DNA from: Streptomyces omiyaensis | Lineage (GTDB): Bacteria; Actinomycetota; Actinomycetes; Streptomycetales; Streptomycetaceae | Length of the DNA: 64,000 nucleotides | Direction of reading: 5' to 3' | Assembly (NCBI RefSeq): GCF_014650895.1 | Contig: NZ_BMVV01000001.1 | Location: forward strand, 1-64,000 | Shown: positions 42,971 to 51,397 of the stretch, piece after piece | Layout of the letters: the number at the start of each line of letters is the position of its first letter | Position numbering within the stretch: the stretch's first letter is position 1 | Made by a program: the position numbers and the translations under genes | The notes under the pieces: model-generated | The model's input: only the letters and a program-made list of their open reading frames with translations | Told to the model about the DNA's origin: nothing | Databases searched by the model: none

Positions 42971-44614
42971 TCAGAAGGGGAGGAAGGGCAGGACGTAGGT
43001 GCGGTGGAGCGAGGTCCACAGCGGCACCCGGCCCACCTCCACCTCGGCCGTTCCGGAGGCCGGCGCCGGCGTGCGGGCGAGGTCCAGGGGGAAGGCCGTC
43101 GAGTCCATGCCCACGGCGCCGCCGAGGTCCACCGGGAAGTAGGCGGAGACCGGGACCTGCGTCGCGGAGGGGGGCGCCGACCCGATCCGGGCGGTGCCGA
43201 CGGTGTCGTTGAGCACCAGTCCGTTGGTCTTGAGCGTCACGGGCTGTCCGGCGCGTACGAGCTCCGCCGCGTCGCCCTCGGGGAGGACCAGGCGGGTGGT
43301 GCCGGAGGCGTCGGTGACGTAGGCGGCGGCGACGGTCTGCTGGACCGGGAGGAACAGCGCGCCGCCGGCGGCCGCGGCGAGCAGGCCGCAGACGGCGAGG
43401 ACGCGGCCGCGGCGGACGCCGGCCTCCTTGACCTCGCCGGAGAGCCGCAGGGCGCCGCGGACCAGGATCCACAGGGCGTAGGAGAGGCCGGTGGCGGCGA
43501 AGAGGAGGCCGACCCAGCCGACGCGCTGGAGGGTGCCGAGCCAGGTCTGGAGCGCGGTGGTGAGGAAGTACAGCGGGAAGGCGAGGCAGGCGAGGCCGTA
43601 GGCGATCGTCCACCGGGTGGGCAGTTCCCGCTCGTACGTGCCGCCGAAGAGGGTCCGGGCGAGCCAGCGGCGGGCGTCGGTCATCGAGCGGTCGCGGAGG
43701 AAGGGGACGTCCACGTGGCTCATCAGGGCGATGTAGCCGTCGAGCTTGATGAAGGGCGTCAGGTTGAGCAGGGCGGTGGCGTAGCTGGAGACGGCGAAGA
43801 AGAGCAGGCAGGTCTTGGCGGTGCCGTCGGCCAGCGGCCAGGCGACGAAGGCGGAGGCGGCGGCGAGCGAGGTCTGGACGGCGGGGCCGGCGAGCGCGGT
43901 GTGGACGCGCTGCCTGCGGTCCGGGAGCCGCCAGGCGTCGGAGACGTCGCAGAAGAACGCCGGCATCAGGTAGAAGAGCATGACGCCGATCCGGGACGGG
44001 CGTCCGCCGTAGCGGATGAGGACCGCCGCGTGGCCGAGTTCGTGGATCGAGACGCCGATCAGCAGGGCGATCAGGACGCCGGTGAAGCTGCCGGCGGAGA
44101 GCGGGCTGTTCAGGGTGGCGAGGACGGCGTCCGCCTGGGCGGCCATCGCGCCCATGCCGAGCAGGACGCCGAGGGCGGCGACGGTCATCGCGCCGCGCGA
44201 GAAGAGGCGGGCGAAGAGCGGCCGCATGGCCTGCATGGTCTTCCCCGGGCGCAACAGCGTGAGCTGGAGGGTCATCGGGGGGACGATCTGGAAGCGGGGG
44301 GCGACGGGCGGGGCGGGCGTCTCGCCGTCGTCGAGGAGGCGCAGGGTGTCGAGGCGGGTGACGGCGCTGTGGACGCTCTCGGCGCTCCAGACGCCGCCGA
44401 GGCGGTCCGCGAGGGCCTCGTGGTCCCGCTCGCCGTCGAACTCCTGGACGAGCTGGGCGATGTGAGGGGTGATGCGGACGTAGCGGGCGCCGTGCTGGAG
44501 GACCCATTCGCCCTGTCCGTCGGCGGGCGAGTGGACCTCGGCGCTCGGGGCGAGGCGAGGACGCTTCGCGTGTGCCGGGAGAGTGGGGGCGGGGGGACTC
44601 GTGACAGCGCTCAC
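42971..44614 (-). CDS. Daptide-type M50 intramembrane metalloprotease with PqqD-like N-terminus
   Basis: A 547-aa membrane protease predicted to cut the leader from the precursor peptides. Residues about 25-110 resemble a PqqD-like winged-helix recognition domain (GEWVLQHGARYVRITPHIAQ, then LVQEFDGERDHEALADRLGG). The catalytic zinc motif is IGVSIHELGHAAVLIRYGG in a membrane helix, and the second family motif is LNLTPFIKLDGYIALMS. The C-terminus has a HlyD-like beta domain (RLVLPEGDAAELVRAGQPVT). GTG 44614 follows AAGGAAA at 5 nt. It corresponds to the protease of daptide clusters (MpaP-like). A strong hairpin separates it from the precursor genes upstream. Confidence 0.88.
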   Translation of the reverse strand: MSAVTSPPAPTLPAHAKRPRLAPSAEVHSPADGQGEWVLQHGARYVRITPHIAQLVQEFDGERDHEALADRLGGVWSAESVHSAVTRLDTLRLLDDGETPAPPVAPRFQIVPPMTLQLTLLRPGKTMQAMRPLFARLFSRGAMTVAALGVLLGMGAMAAQADAVLATLNSPLSAGSFTGVLIALLIGVSIHELGHAAVLIRYGGRPSRIGVMLFYLMPAFFCDVSDAWRLPDRRQRVHTALAGPAVQTSLAAASAFVAWPLADGTAKTCLLFFAVSSYATALLNLTPFIKLDGYIALMSHVDVPFLRDRSMTDARRWLARTLFGGTYERELPTRWTIAYGLACLAFPLYFLTTALQTWLGTLQRVGWVGLLFAATGLSYALWILVRGALRLSGEVKEAGVRRGRVLAVCGLLAAAAGGALFLPVQQTVAAAYVTDASGTTRLVLPEGDAAELVRAGQPVTLKTNGLVLNDTVGTARIGSAPPSATQVPVSAYFPVDLGGAVGMDSTAFPLDLARTPAPASGTAEVEVGRVPLWTSLHRTYVLPFLPF

Positions 44615-44669
44615 GGGAGTTTCCTTGTCGGGGCGGCGGCGGGCGGGGGGCGGAGCGTGCGACACCCTT

Positions 44670-44709
44670 GCGGTGGTCCGGCCGGACCGGGGGCCGGCCG
44701 GACCACCGC
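44670..44709 (-). terminator. Intra-cluster hairpin, likely partial terminator
   Basis: GCGGTGGTCCGGCCGG / CCGGCCGGACCACCGC, a perfect 16-bp stem with an 8-nt loop, lies between the last precursor gene and the M50 gene on the same strand. It could attenuate read-through so that precursor mRNA exceeds enzyme mRNA, or protect the precursor transcript 3' end. Confidence 0.65.
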
Positions 44710-44817
44710 AGATCCTCGGTCGTCACCCGAGAGGGGTTCCGAGGTGCGGCGGGGAGTCGGTCACGCCGTCTCCCACCGCGTCAGTGCTGCACCGGTGTCG
44801 TGCTCGGTCCTCGACGC

Positions 44818-44976
44818 TCAGGTGAGGGTGATGGAGGTGGCGACCGAGGCGGAGATGCCGACGCCGATGGAGACACCGGTCCAGAAGCCGGGGGACTCCA
44901 GGGTCTCCAGCTCCTGCATCTCCAGCTCGACGAGCTCGGGGGCGGCGGCGTCGAGGGTGATCTGCTTGTCGCTCAT
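44818..44976 (-). CDS. Daptide-type precursor peptide 4
   Basis: A 52-aa precursor. The leader is MSDKQITLDAAAPELVELEM then QELETLESPG; the core after PG is hydrophobic and rich in Gly, Val, Ser and Thr (FWTGVSIGVGISASVATSIT, then LT). It ends in Thr, the residue converted to a dimethylated diamine in daptides, and has no Cys. AAGGAG precedes the ATG. It is the most divergent core of the four. Confidence 0.92.
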   Translation of the reverse strand: MSDKQITLDAAAPELVELEMQELETLESPGFWTGVSIGVGISASVATSITLT

Positions 44977-45055
44977 GTCTTCTCCTTGGGTGAGGTGGTT
45001 CTTCGGTGGGTGGTGCGGTGGGTCGTGCGGTGGTGCGGGGTGGTGCGGGTGCGGC

Positions 45056-45211
45056 TCAGGTGAGGGCGATGGAGACGCCCACGGAGACACCGGTCGAGAA
45101 GGCGACGCTGATGGTTCCCCAGCCCGGGGCCTCCAGGGCCTCCAGCTCCTGCATCTCCAGCTCGACGAGCTCGGGCGCGGCGGCCGCGGTGATGTCCTGG
45201 TTCTCGTTCAT
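45056..45211 (-). CDS. Daptide-type precursor peptide 3
   Basis: A 51-aa precursor. Leader MNENQDITAAAAPELVELEM then QELEALEAPG; core WGTISVAFSTGVSVGVSIAL plus final Thr. No Cys. Its leader is identical to that of peptide 2, and the core differs from it at two positions (I for W, A for T). CAGGAGG precedes the ATG. Confidence 0.92.
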   Translation of the reverse strand: MNENQDITAAAAPELVELEMQELEALEAPGWGTISVAFSTGVSVGVSIALT

Positions 45212-45255
45212 CTCGGTTCCTCCTGAGGGGGTTCGGGTCGGCGGGGCGGGGTGGC

Positions 45256-45411
45256 TCAGGTGAGGGTGATGGAGACGCCCACGGAGACGCCGGTCGAGAA
45301 GGCGACGCTCCAGGTGCCCCAGCCCGGGGCCTCCAGGGCCTCCAGCTCCTGCATCTCCAGCTCGACGAGCTCGGGCGCGGCGGCCGCGGTGATGTCCTGG
45401 TTCTCGTTCAT
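45256..45411 (-). CDS. Daptide-type precursor peptide 2
   Basis: A 51-aa precursor. Same leader as peptide 3; core WGTWSVAFSTGVSVGVSITL plus final Thr, no Cys. The near identity to peptide 3, including at DNA level over about 155 bp, shows a recent tandem duplication. Confidence 0.92.
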   Translation of the reverse strand: MNENQDITAAAAPELVELEMQELEALEAPGWGTWSVAFSTGVSVGVSITLT

Positions 45412-45478
45412 CTCTGTTGCTCCTGGGGTGTGTTCTGCTGCGGGTGGGGGTGGTGCGGGCGGCCGGCGGCCGGCTCGG

Positions 45479-45634
45479 TCAGGTGAGGCTCCAGGCGACG
45501 GAGACGATCGAGATGCCGACGGAGACGCCGACGTTGGTGGCCCAGCCCGGGGCGTGCATGGCCTCGAGCTCCTGCATCTCCAGCTCGACGAGCTCGGCGG
45601 CGGCGGTGTCGAGGGTGATCTGCTTGTCGTTCAT
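45479..45634 (-). CDS. Daptide-type precursor peptide 1
   Basis: A 51-aa precursor, the first transcribed of the four. Leader MNDKQITLDTAAAELVELEM then QELEAMHAPG; core WATNVGVSIGISIVSVAWSL plus final Thr, no Cys. It lies 77 bp after the Fe-alcohol dehydrogenase gene. The shared ELVELEMQELE segment is the likely recognition helix. Confidence 0.92.
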   Translation of the reverse strand: MNDKQITLDTAAAELVELEMQELEAMHAPGWATNVGVSVGISIVSVAWSLT

Positions 45635-45711
45635 GTCCGTCTCCTTGTGTGGGTGGTGCGTCGGGGTGGTGCGCGAGCGGATGCTCGGGGTGGTGCCGTT
45701 TCACCTCCGGG

Positions 45712-46953
45712 TCAGGCGCTGAGGCCTGCCGGGAGGAGTGCGGGGGAGCCGTCCGCGCGGGGGTGCGGCTCGATGGGGGCCGGCCCGGTGGCCGGCACGG
45801 TGGCCTCGGCGAGGAGCGCGGCGACGTCGTCGGCGCTCAACCCGGTGAGGGTGGGGAGTCCGGCGCCCCAGGCCCGGACGCTGCGGAGGGCGATCCCGCG
45901 CCGCAGGGCCGGTGCGAGGCGGACGGTGCGGTCGACCTGCCAGCGGTGCATCAGCCGGTGCAGGCCGTCCGCGGGGTCGGTGCCGAGCCAGGGGGACTGC
46001 CGGCCGAGCCGTGTCCACAGGCGGTGGATGCGGGCGGCGCTGCCGAAGCGGAGGTCCCCGTCGAGGGCCCGCCGCCAGACGACCGGCCAGACGGCGGCGA
46101 TGGCCCGCATCTTGGCGAGGCCGAGGGCGGTGGAGAGCTCGTTGGCGACGGCCCAGGTCTTGACGGCGTACGGGCTGCGGCCGGTGTTGATGTGGCCGAG
46201 CTGGCTCTCGGCGCTGAGCGCGGCGACCCGGAGCCGGGCGCTCGCGGGGGCGGGCAGGCCGATGGTGACGTGCCGGGCGAGTTCGTCGCCGGCGGCGAGC
46301 AGTCCGGCGGCCAGCTCCTCGACGGCGGCGTCCTGTTCGGGCAGGTCGAGGGTGTCGCTGCTGTAGGGCATGACGGCCCGGAAGAGGGCTTCGAGGGCGC
46401 CGTCCATGAGGAGCGGGCCGGGCAGGGTCTCGGTGGCCTCGGCGGTCCTGAGGATCGCGCGGGGCCGGAGGCACTCGCCCATCACGAGGCGCTTGCCGCC
46501 GCCGTACGGGAAGCAGGCGACGGGGCCGGCCTCGGTGCCGGTGCCGAGGGTGGTCGGGACGGCGAGCACGTGGGCGTGGTCCCCCCAGCCGTGCGGCAGG
46601 GCGATCAGGCCGCTGCGCTGTCCGGCGGTGAGGTAGGGCAGGAGGTCGGGCCGGCGGTGGACCGCGGCGGCGAGTTTCGCCAGGTCGAGGGTGCTGCCCC
46701 CGCCGACGCCGATGATCAGTTCGCCGGGGGTGAGCCGGGCGGCGAGCGCCTCGACGGCGGGGAGGCCGCCGTCGGCCGGGGTGATCGCCCGGGTGGGCGC
46801 GATCCCGGCGCGGGCGATCCCTTCGAGGACCTCGCGGGTGACGGGCAGACCGTCCACCGCGGGGTCGGCGAGGAGGGTCGCTCCGGTGGGGCGCAGCTCG
46901 CGCAGGAGTCCGGGGAGCTGGTCGTAGGAGTCGAGGACGGGGGCGGGGGCCAT
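45712..46953 (-). CDS. Daptide-type Fe-containing alcohol dehydrogenase (MpaC-like)
   Basis: A 413-aa iron-dependent alcohol dehydrogenase-fold protein. The nucleotide motif is LIIGVGGGSTLDLAKLAA. VLAVPTTLGTGTEAGPVACF follows, the metal region has AESQLGHINTGRSPYAVKTW, and the C-terminal half is degenerate relative to classical Fe-ADH. In daptide biosynthesis this family oxidatively decarboxylates the C-terminal Thr to an aminoketone. The ATG at 46953 comes 6 bp after the aminotransferase stop, with AGGAG inside that gene's end, indicating tight coupling. The four precursor genes follow directly. Confidence 0.9.
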   Translation of the reverse strand: MAPAPVLDSYDQLPGLLRELRPTGATLLADPAVDGLPVTREVLEGIARAGIAPTRAITPADGGLPAVEALAARLTPGELIIGVGGGSTLDLAKLAAAVHRRPDLLPYLTAGQRSGLIALPHGWGDHAHVLAVPTTLGTGTEAGPVACFPYGGGKRLVMGECLRPRAILRTAEATETLPGPLLMDGALEALFRAVMPYSSDTLDLPEQDAAVEELAAGLLAAGDELARHVTIGLPAPASARLRVAALSAESQLGHINTGRSPYAVKTWAVANELSTALGLAKMRAIAAVWPVVWRRALDGDLRFGSAARIHRLWTRLGRQSPWLGTDPADGLHRLMHRWQVDRTVRLAPALRRGIALRSVRAWGAGLPTLTGLSADDVAALLAEATVPATGPAPIEPHPRADGSPALLPAGLSA

Positions 46954-46959
46954 GGCGGG

Positions 46960-48228
46960 TCAGCTCCTCGGTGCGGCGCTCGCGGCGGCCGGCAGCAGGC
47001 TGTCGAGTCCGGCTTCGACGCAGGTCATGAGCTCGGCGACCTCGTCGCGTGCGTAGGTGAGGGCGGGGACGAGCTGGATGCCGGAGGGGCCGGGGTGGAC
47101 GATGGCGCCCGCCTCGCGGATCCGGGTGACGAGCTCGGCGACGTCGGCGCCGGTGAGGGCGGTGCCGTCGGGGTGGGCGAGGCGCAGGGTGCGGAAGCAG
47201 CCGGTGCCGGTGGCGCCCGTGGCGAGCGGGTGGCGGTCGATGAGGTCGGTGAGGCCCTGCTGGAGCCAGGCGGCGACGTTCCGGCCGGCGGCGACGGCGT
47301 CGAGCCGTTCCATCTCGGCGATGGTGGCGCTGATGGCGGCGCAGGCGAGGGCGGTGGCGCCCTGGGTCTCGGCGTGGGCGAAGGTGGTGTCGTGCTCTTC
47401 GAGGGCCCGGGTCACGCGGTGGGCGAGGACGAGGGCGGAGGCGGGGCAGGCGCCGTTGGTGAGGCCCTTGGAGGTGACGAGGACGTCGGGGCGGCCGGGC
47501 CAGCTCTCGGAGGCGAAGTAGCTTCCGGTGCGGCCGAAGCCGGTGGCGACCTCGTCGGCGACCAGGAGGAAGCCGTGCTCGTCGCGGAGCCGGCCGAGGG
47601 CGGCGACGTACTCCTCGTCGAGGGGGACGGTGCCGGTGCCGACGACGGGTTCCACGACCACGGCGGCGACCTGCCGGCCGAGGGCGGCCATGAGCCGTTC
47701 CAGTTCGGCGGTGTCGTTGGGGCCGACGTGGCGGATGAGCCGCTGGTCGACGCCGTACACCCGCTGGCCGAGGTCCTCGCCGGTGAGGGCGAAGCCGCCG
47801 AAGGTGAGGCCGTGGAAGCTGCCGCGGAGGGCGACGACCAGGTTGCGTCCGGGGTTGCCCCGGAGGGCGTGGTAGAGCCGGGCGAGCTTCATGACGGCGT
47901 CGTTGGCGACGCCTCCGCCGGTGGAGAAGAGGACCCGGCCGTAGTGGTCGGGGCCGCAGACGCGGACGAGGTCCTCGGCGGCGCGGCGGGCGTAGACGTT
48001 CTCGAAGCGGAAGGAGCCGAGGTAGGAGGCGTTCCGGGCGGCTTCGGCGATGGCCTCGGCGACGCGCTCGTTGCCGTAGCCGAGGTTGGCGTTCCACAGG
48101 CCGCTGTCGGCGTCCAGGACGGTGCTGCCGTCCGCGAAGGTGACGCGGTGGCCTTCGGCGCGGACGGCGCAGAGCCGGTCGTCGCCGTGGCTGGAGGGCG
48201 GGATGAGGTAGGGCCAGAGCGCGGTCAT
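46960..48228 (-). CDS. Daptide-type class III aminotransferase (MpaD-like)
   Basis: A 422-aa PLP aminotransferase of fold type I, class III. Marks: VLDADSGLWNANLGYGNERV, GRVLFSTGGGVANDAVMKLAR (phosphate loop), ALRGSFHGLTFGGFALTG, FLLVADEVATGFGRTGSYF with the PLP-pyridine Asp, and the Schiff-base Lys in VLVTSKGLTNGACPASALV. In daptides it transaminates the ketone left after Thr decarboxylation to an amine. ATGA overlap with the methyltransferase gene upstream and a 6-bp gap to the dehydrogenase gene place it firmly in the operon. Confidence 0.93.
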   Translation of the reverse strand: MTALWPYLIPPSSHGDDRLCAVRAEGHRVTFADGSTVLDADSGLWNANLGYGNERVAEAIAEAARNASYLGSFRFENVYARRAAEDLVRVCGPDHYGRVLFSTGGGVANDAVMKLARLYHALRGNPGRNLVVALRGSFHGLTFGGFALTGEDLGQRVYGVDQRLIRHVGPNDTAELERLMAALGRQVAAVVVEPVVGTGTVPLDEEYVAALGRLRDEHGFLLVADEVATGFGRTGSYFASESWPGRPDVLVTSKGLTNGACPASALVLAHRVTRALEEHDTTFAHAETQGATALACAAISATIAEMERLDAVAAGRNVAAWLQQGLTDLIDRHPLATGATGTGCFRTLRLAHPDGTALTGADVAELVTRIREAGAIVHPGPSGIQLVPALTYARDEVAELMTCVEAGLDSLLPAAASAAPRS

Positions 48229-49058
48229 CGGGTGGCTTCCGTGGTCAGGAGCGTCACGCGGTGACGCTCGCCGGGCGGGGTGAGGAGCTCGCGGGTCAGG
48301 ACGGTGAGTCCGGCGGCGGCGAGTTCGGCCTCCAGGACGTCCGGGCCGATCACGCCCACCCGGTCGGTGCAGACGGTGACGGGGCTGTCGTCGGCGGGCG
48401 GGTCGGCGGGCAGCAGGGTGACGGAGCGGCCGTCGGCGCCGGCCGGCCAGTGCTCGTACAGCTCGTAGACGGTGCCGCCGGCGCCGGTGACGCGGACGGC
48501 CGTCTCGTCGGGGCCGTCGTCGTCGCCGCGCTCCAGGGCGGTGAGCCGGAACCGGCCGCCGTCCGCGAGGTGGTCGAGGACGCAGCGGTAGAGGCCGGCC
48601 CGCCCGGCGGCGTCGAGCAGGGAGAGCGAGGTGGTGCCGAGCAGGATGTGCGGGAAGCGGCGGCCGAGCGCGAAGGCGGACATGTCGCCCTGGACGACGG
48701 TGCAGCGGGAGCGCATCGAGGCGGGTGCCTTGGCGAGCTCGGAGCGGAGCAGGTCCAGCATGTCGGCGGAGAGGTCGAGGGCGGTGACCTCGCGTCCGCC
48801 GGCGAGCAGCGGGAGGGTGAAGCGGCCGGCTCCCGCGGCCAGGTCGAGGACCGGGCCGGGCGCGGTGCGGACACCGGAGAGCAGGGCCCGGGTCTCGGGG
48901 TCGTCGTAGGTGGCGAGGTCCTGGTAGAGCGGGGCGCCGAGGGCGTCGTAGAGGCCGCAGGGGCGGACCCGGGCGCCGAGTCCGGCGATGCGGCGGGCGG
49001 CGAGGGTGGCGGCCTCGGAGGCGTCGGCGGCGGGGGCGGGTGCGGTGGCCGTGGTCAT
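48225..49058 (-). CDS. Daptide-type N-methyltransferase (MpaM-like)
   Basis: A 277-aa class I SAM methyltransferase. Motif I is VLDLAAGAGRFTLPLLAGG, motif II VTALDLSADMLDLLRSEL, then VVQGDMSAFALGRRFPHILL and LLDAAGRAGLYRCVLDHLADGG. In daptide pathways it dimethylates the new C-terminal amine. ATG 49058 shares its A with the stop of the recognition-protein gene (TGATG); its own stop overlaps the aminotransferase start by 4 nt. In-frame upstream codons to 49187 are Arg/Pro-rich and rejected. Confidence 0.92.
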   Translation of the reverse strand: MTTATAPAPAADASEAATLAARRIAGLGARVRPCGLYDALGAPLYQDLATYDDPETRALLSGVRTAPGPVLDLAAGAGRFTLPLLAGGREVTALDLSADMLDLLRSELAKAPASMRSRCTVVQGDMSAFALGRRFPHILLGTTSLSLLDAAGRAGLYRCVLDHLADGGRFRLTALERGDDDGPDETAVRVTGAGGTVYELYEHWPAGADGRSVTLLPADPPADDSPVTVCTDRVGVIGPDVLEAELAAAGLTVLTRELLTPPGERHRVTLLTTEATR

Positions 49059-50140
49059 CACGCGGCCGCCGGGACGGGCAGGGACAGGGGGAGGTCGATC
49101 GCGTGCCGGGCGAGGAGCTCGGCGGTCCGGTCGACGTCCTCGGCGGGGACGAGGCCGTCCACGCGGCCGCCGGTGGCGAGGAGGCACTCCAGGGCCCGTG
49201 CGGCGCGGACGTCGAGGGCGAAGAGGCGGCTGCCGGCGACGACGTACGCCTCCTCCCCGTCCGCCCCGGTCTCCCGGTGCAGCACGATCGGCAGGCCGGG
49301 GTCGGCGAGGTCGGCGGCGGCGCCGGTCGCGGCGAGCCCGGGGGTGAGCCGGGAGCCGAAGCCGGAGACGCTCAGGCCGGTGACGCCGCGGACCATGAGG
49401 CTGCGCAGGGCGGTGACGGCGGCGAGGTAGCGGGGCAGGTGGGGGCGGTCGGCGCGGATCCGTGCGAGGGCGGGGGGCGGCAGCACCCGGCCGGTGCCGG
49501 CGGCGCCGTGGGTGAGCTCCGCGTGGCGTGCGGTGAGGGTGTCGAGGGTGTCGTCGACGGTGCCGAGCACCGCTCCCGTGGGGGAGAGGGAGACCCGGCC
49601 GCCCGGGTCGGCGTAGAGCCGCAGGGCGGGGCCGTCGGCGGGGTCCTGGCCGCCGCCGAGGGCGTCGGGGTCGGCGAGCAGGACGGAGGAGGTGACGAGG
49701 AACTCGGGGAAGGCGCCGTCGGAGAGGGCGCGGTCGGCGTCGGCGAGGAAGGCCGCGTGGTCGTCCTCGTCGAAGACCCGGACCACGGTGGGGCCGAAGA
49801 CCGTCATGAAGGGGCTGGCGGCGTAGGAGTGGGTCTGGAGGAAGAAGTCCTGGCCGTTGGAGAACTCGCCGCCGGGCTCGGTGAGGCTGCCGTCGTAGGC
49901 GGCGGTGCCGTCCGGGACCTCGCCGGGGAAGCCGGGGACGAGGACCAGGGTGCCGGGGCCGGCGAGTCCGGCCGCGGTGGCGGCGGGGAGGTGGGCGGCG
50001 TCGGCGAGGACGAGCGTGCGGGTGCCGGTGGCGGGCGCCGGTGACGGCGGGTCGACCGGCGTGCCGGTGGCCCAGGAGATCAGGTGCCGCTTCAGCAGGC
50101 GGCGGGCCGTGTCCGCGTCCGAGAATTCTGTCGTGTCCAT
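49058..50140 (-). CDS. Daptide RiPP recognition protein (MpaB-like)
   Basis: A 360-aa protein with no catalytic motif I can identify. The C-terminal part (AYVVAGSRLFALDVRAARAL, then ECLLATGGRVDGLVPAEDVD) has the winged-helix look of a RiPP recognition element that holds the leader. The N-terminal half has Rossmann-like strands (TRTLVLADAAHLPAATAAGL) and HSYAASPFMTVFGPTVVRVF. Size, position directly before the methyltransferase, and clustering with the dehydrogenase and aminotransferase match the daptide recognition protein. ATG at 50140. Confidence 0.82.
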   Translation of the reverse strand: MDTTEFSDADTARRLLKRHLISWATGTPVDPPSPAPATGTRTLVLADAAHLPAATAAGLAGPGTLVLVPGFPGEVPDGTAAYDGSLTEPGGEFSNGQDFFLQTHSYAASPFMTVFGPTVVRVFDEDDHAAFLADADRALSDGAFPEFLVTSSVLLADPDALGGGQDPADGPALRLYADPGGRVSLSPTGAVLGTVDDTLDTLTARHAELTHGAAGTGRVLPPPALARIRADRPHLPRYLAAVTALRSLMVRGVTGLSVSGFGSRLTPGLAATGAAADLADPGLPIVLHRETGADGEEAYVVAGSRLFALDVRAARALECLLATGGRVDGLVPAEDVDRTAELLARHAIDLPLSLPVPAAA

Positions 50141-50334
50141 GCCAGAGAGTCCTTCGTCGGTCCGTGTCCCGTCTGCCGCTGGGCGCCGGGAGGCAGTGGT
50201 TCGGGAGGAGAGGGGAGGGCGGAGCTGTTCGAGGAGGGGCGGGGCCGTTCGGGAAGGGGCGGAGCTTCCCGGGGAGAGGGCGGTGCCGGGCGGGGCGGGG
50301 CGCAGGGGCGGGGCGCTGCGGGCGGGGCCGGGGG

Positions 50335-51312
50335 TCAGGGGGCGGTGACGGCCTGGAGGATCGCGGAGAGGTCGGAGAGCGACTCGCGGGAGCCGAAGAG
50401 CTTGTGCACGGCGGTGGTGTTGAGGACGACCTCGTCGACCCCCGCCTCCTCGTAGGCCCGCAGGCCCTTCACGACCTGAGCGAGGTCGCCGCCGACGAAC
50501 GCGCCGGTCTCCACGACACCGCGCGCCACGTCGTCCAGGCGTCCGGAGCTCACGTCCACACCCGCCCGGCCGAGCATGTCCAGGTAGTGCGGGGCCTGCA
50601 TGTGGGCGGCGTTGCCGGCCACGGCCAGCCGCTCGGGGGAGGCGCCCTCGCGCCCCTCCGGCTCCAGCCCGGTCGGCACCATCGCGACCACCCGGGGCAG
50701 CGAGGTCCGGCCCGCACGGGCGGCCCCCTCCTCGACCGCCGGCAGGATCACGTCACGCAGGTACGCGGGCGGGGTCAGCCAGGTGATCACGACGTCCGCG
50801 ACCTCGCCGGCGAGCCGCGCCATGCCCGGCCGCAGCACCCCGAGACCCACGTCGACCCGGGGCGCCGCGGCGGGCGCGAGCTGCCCCCGGAAGGTGTAGT
50901 GCGGGCCCGCGGCCTCGACGGTCTCGCCGTCGAGCAGGCCCCGCACCGCCGTCACGTACTCCCGCGCCACCTGGAGGGGCTTGGCGTAGGGGGCGCCCAG
51001 GATGTTGGCCTGGAAGGCCGGCGAGCCGGGGCCGAAGCCCGCGATCACCGGTTCCCCGGTGGCCAGGGCCACCGACCGGGCCTGGAGCGCCGCCTCGTAC
51101 GGGTGGCGCAGCGGCATCAGCGTGACCCCGAAGCCGGTCGGGACCCGGAATCCGGCCCCGGCCATCCCCGTGAAGGTCTGGTGCGGCTCCATCACCATCG
51201 CCTGTCCCTGCCAGAGCCGGGCGGCTCCGGTCCACCGGACCAGTCCGGCGAAGGGGAGGGCCTGCTCCAGGCGGCGGGGCACACAGGGGAGGAGTACGGA
51301 GTATTCGGTCAT
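50335..51312 (-). CDS. LLM-class F420/flavin-dependent oxidoreductase
   Basis: A 325-aa TIM-barrel protein of the luciferase-like family. Features: YSVLLPCVPRRLEQALPFAG, GFGVTLMPLRHPYEAALQAR, ALATGEPVIAGFGPGSPAFQ, LQVAREYVTAVRGLLDGETV and VDVGLGVLRPGMARLAGEVADVV. Members use F420H2 or FMNH2. It lies 194 bp upstream of the recognition-protein gene in the same direction, as the first large gene of the RiPP unit. F420H2-dependent members (LanJC) reduce Dha/Dhb to D-amino acids in some lanthipeptides, which fits the LanKC here, but this is inference. Confidence 0.85.
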   Translation of the reverse strand: MTEYSVLLPCVPRRLEQALPFAGLVRWTGAARLWQGQAMVMEPHQTFTGMAGAGFRVPTGFGVTLMPLRHPYEAALQARSVALATGEPVIAGFGPGSPAFQANILGAPYAKPLQVAREYVTAVRGLLDGETVEAAGPHYTFRGQLAPAAAPRVDVGLGVLRPGMARLAGEVADVVITWLTPPAYLRDVILPAVEEGAARAGRTSLPRVVAMVPTGLEPEGREGASPERLAVAGNAAHMQAPHYLDMLGRAGVDVSSGRLDDVARGVVETGAFVGGDLAQVVKGLRAYEEAGVDEVVLNTTAVHKLFGSRESLSDLSAILQAVTAP

Positions 51313-51397
51313 GGCGTCGGGTCTCCTCGGTCGGTGTCCGGCGGGCGGGCGGGCGGGTGGACGGGCGGCGGTGCGGTGCGCCGGGCGGGGCGGGCGG

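Noticed and set aside
40633..43212. 859-codon plus-strand frame opposite LanKC
   Set aside because: Its translation is Gly/Val/Glu/Arg-only shadow sequence. The minus strand encodes recognisable lyase, kinase and LanC-like motifs.
44818..45634. SapB/RamS-type class III lanthipeptide precursors
   Set aside because: RamS-like precursors need Cys for ring formation. These have none and all end in Thr, which fits daptides.
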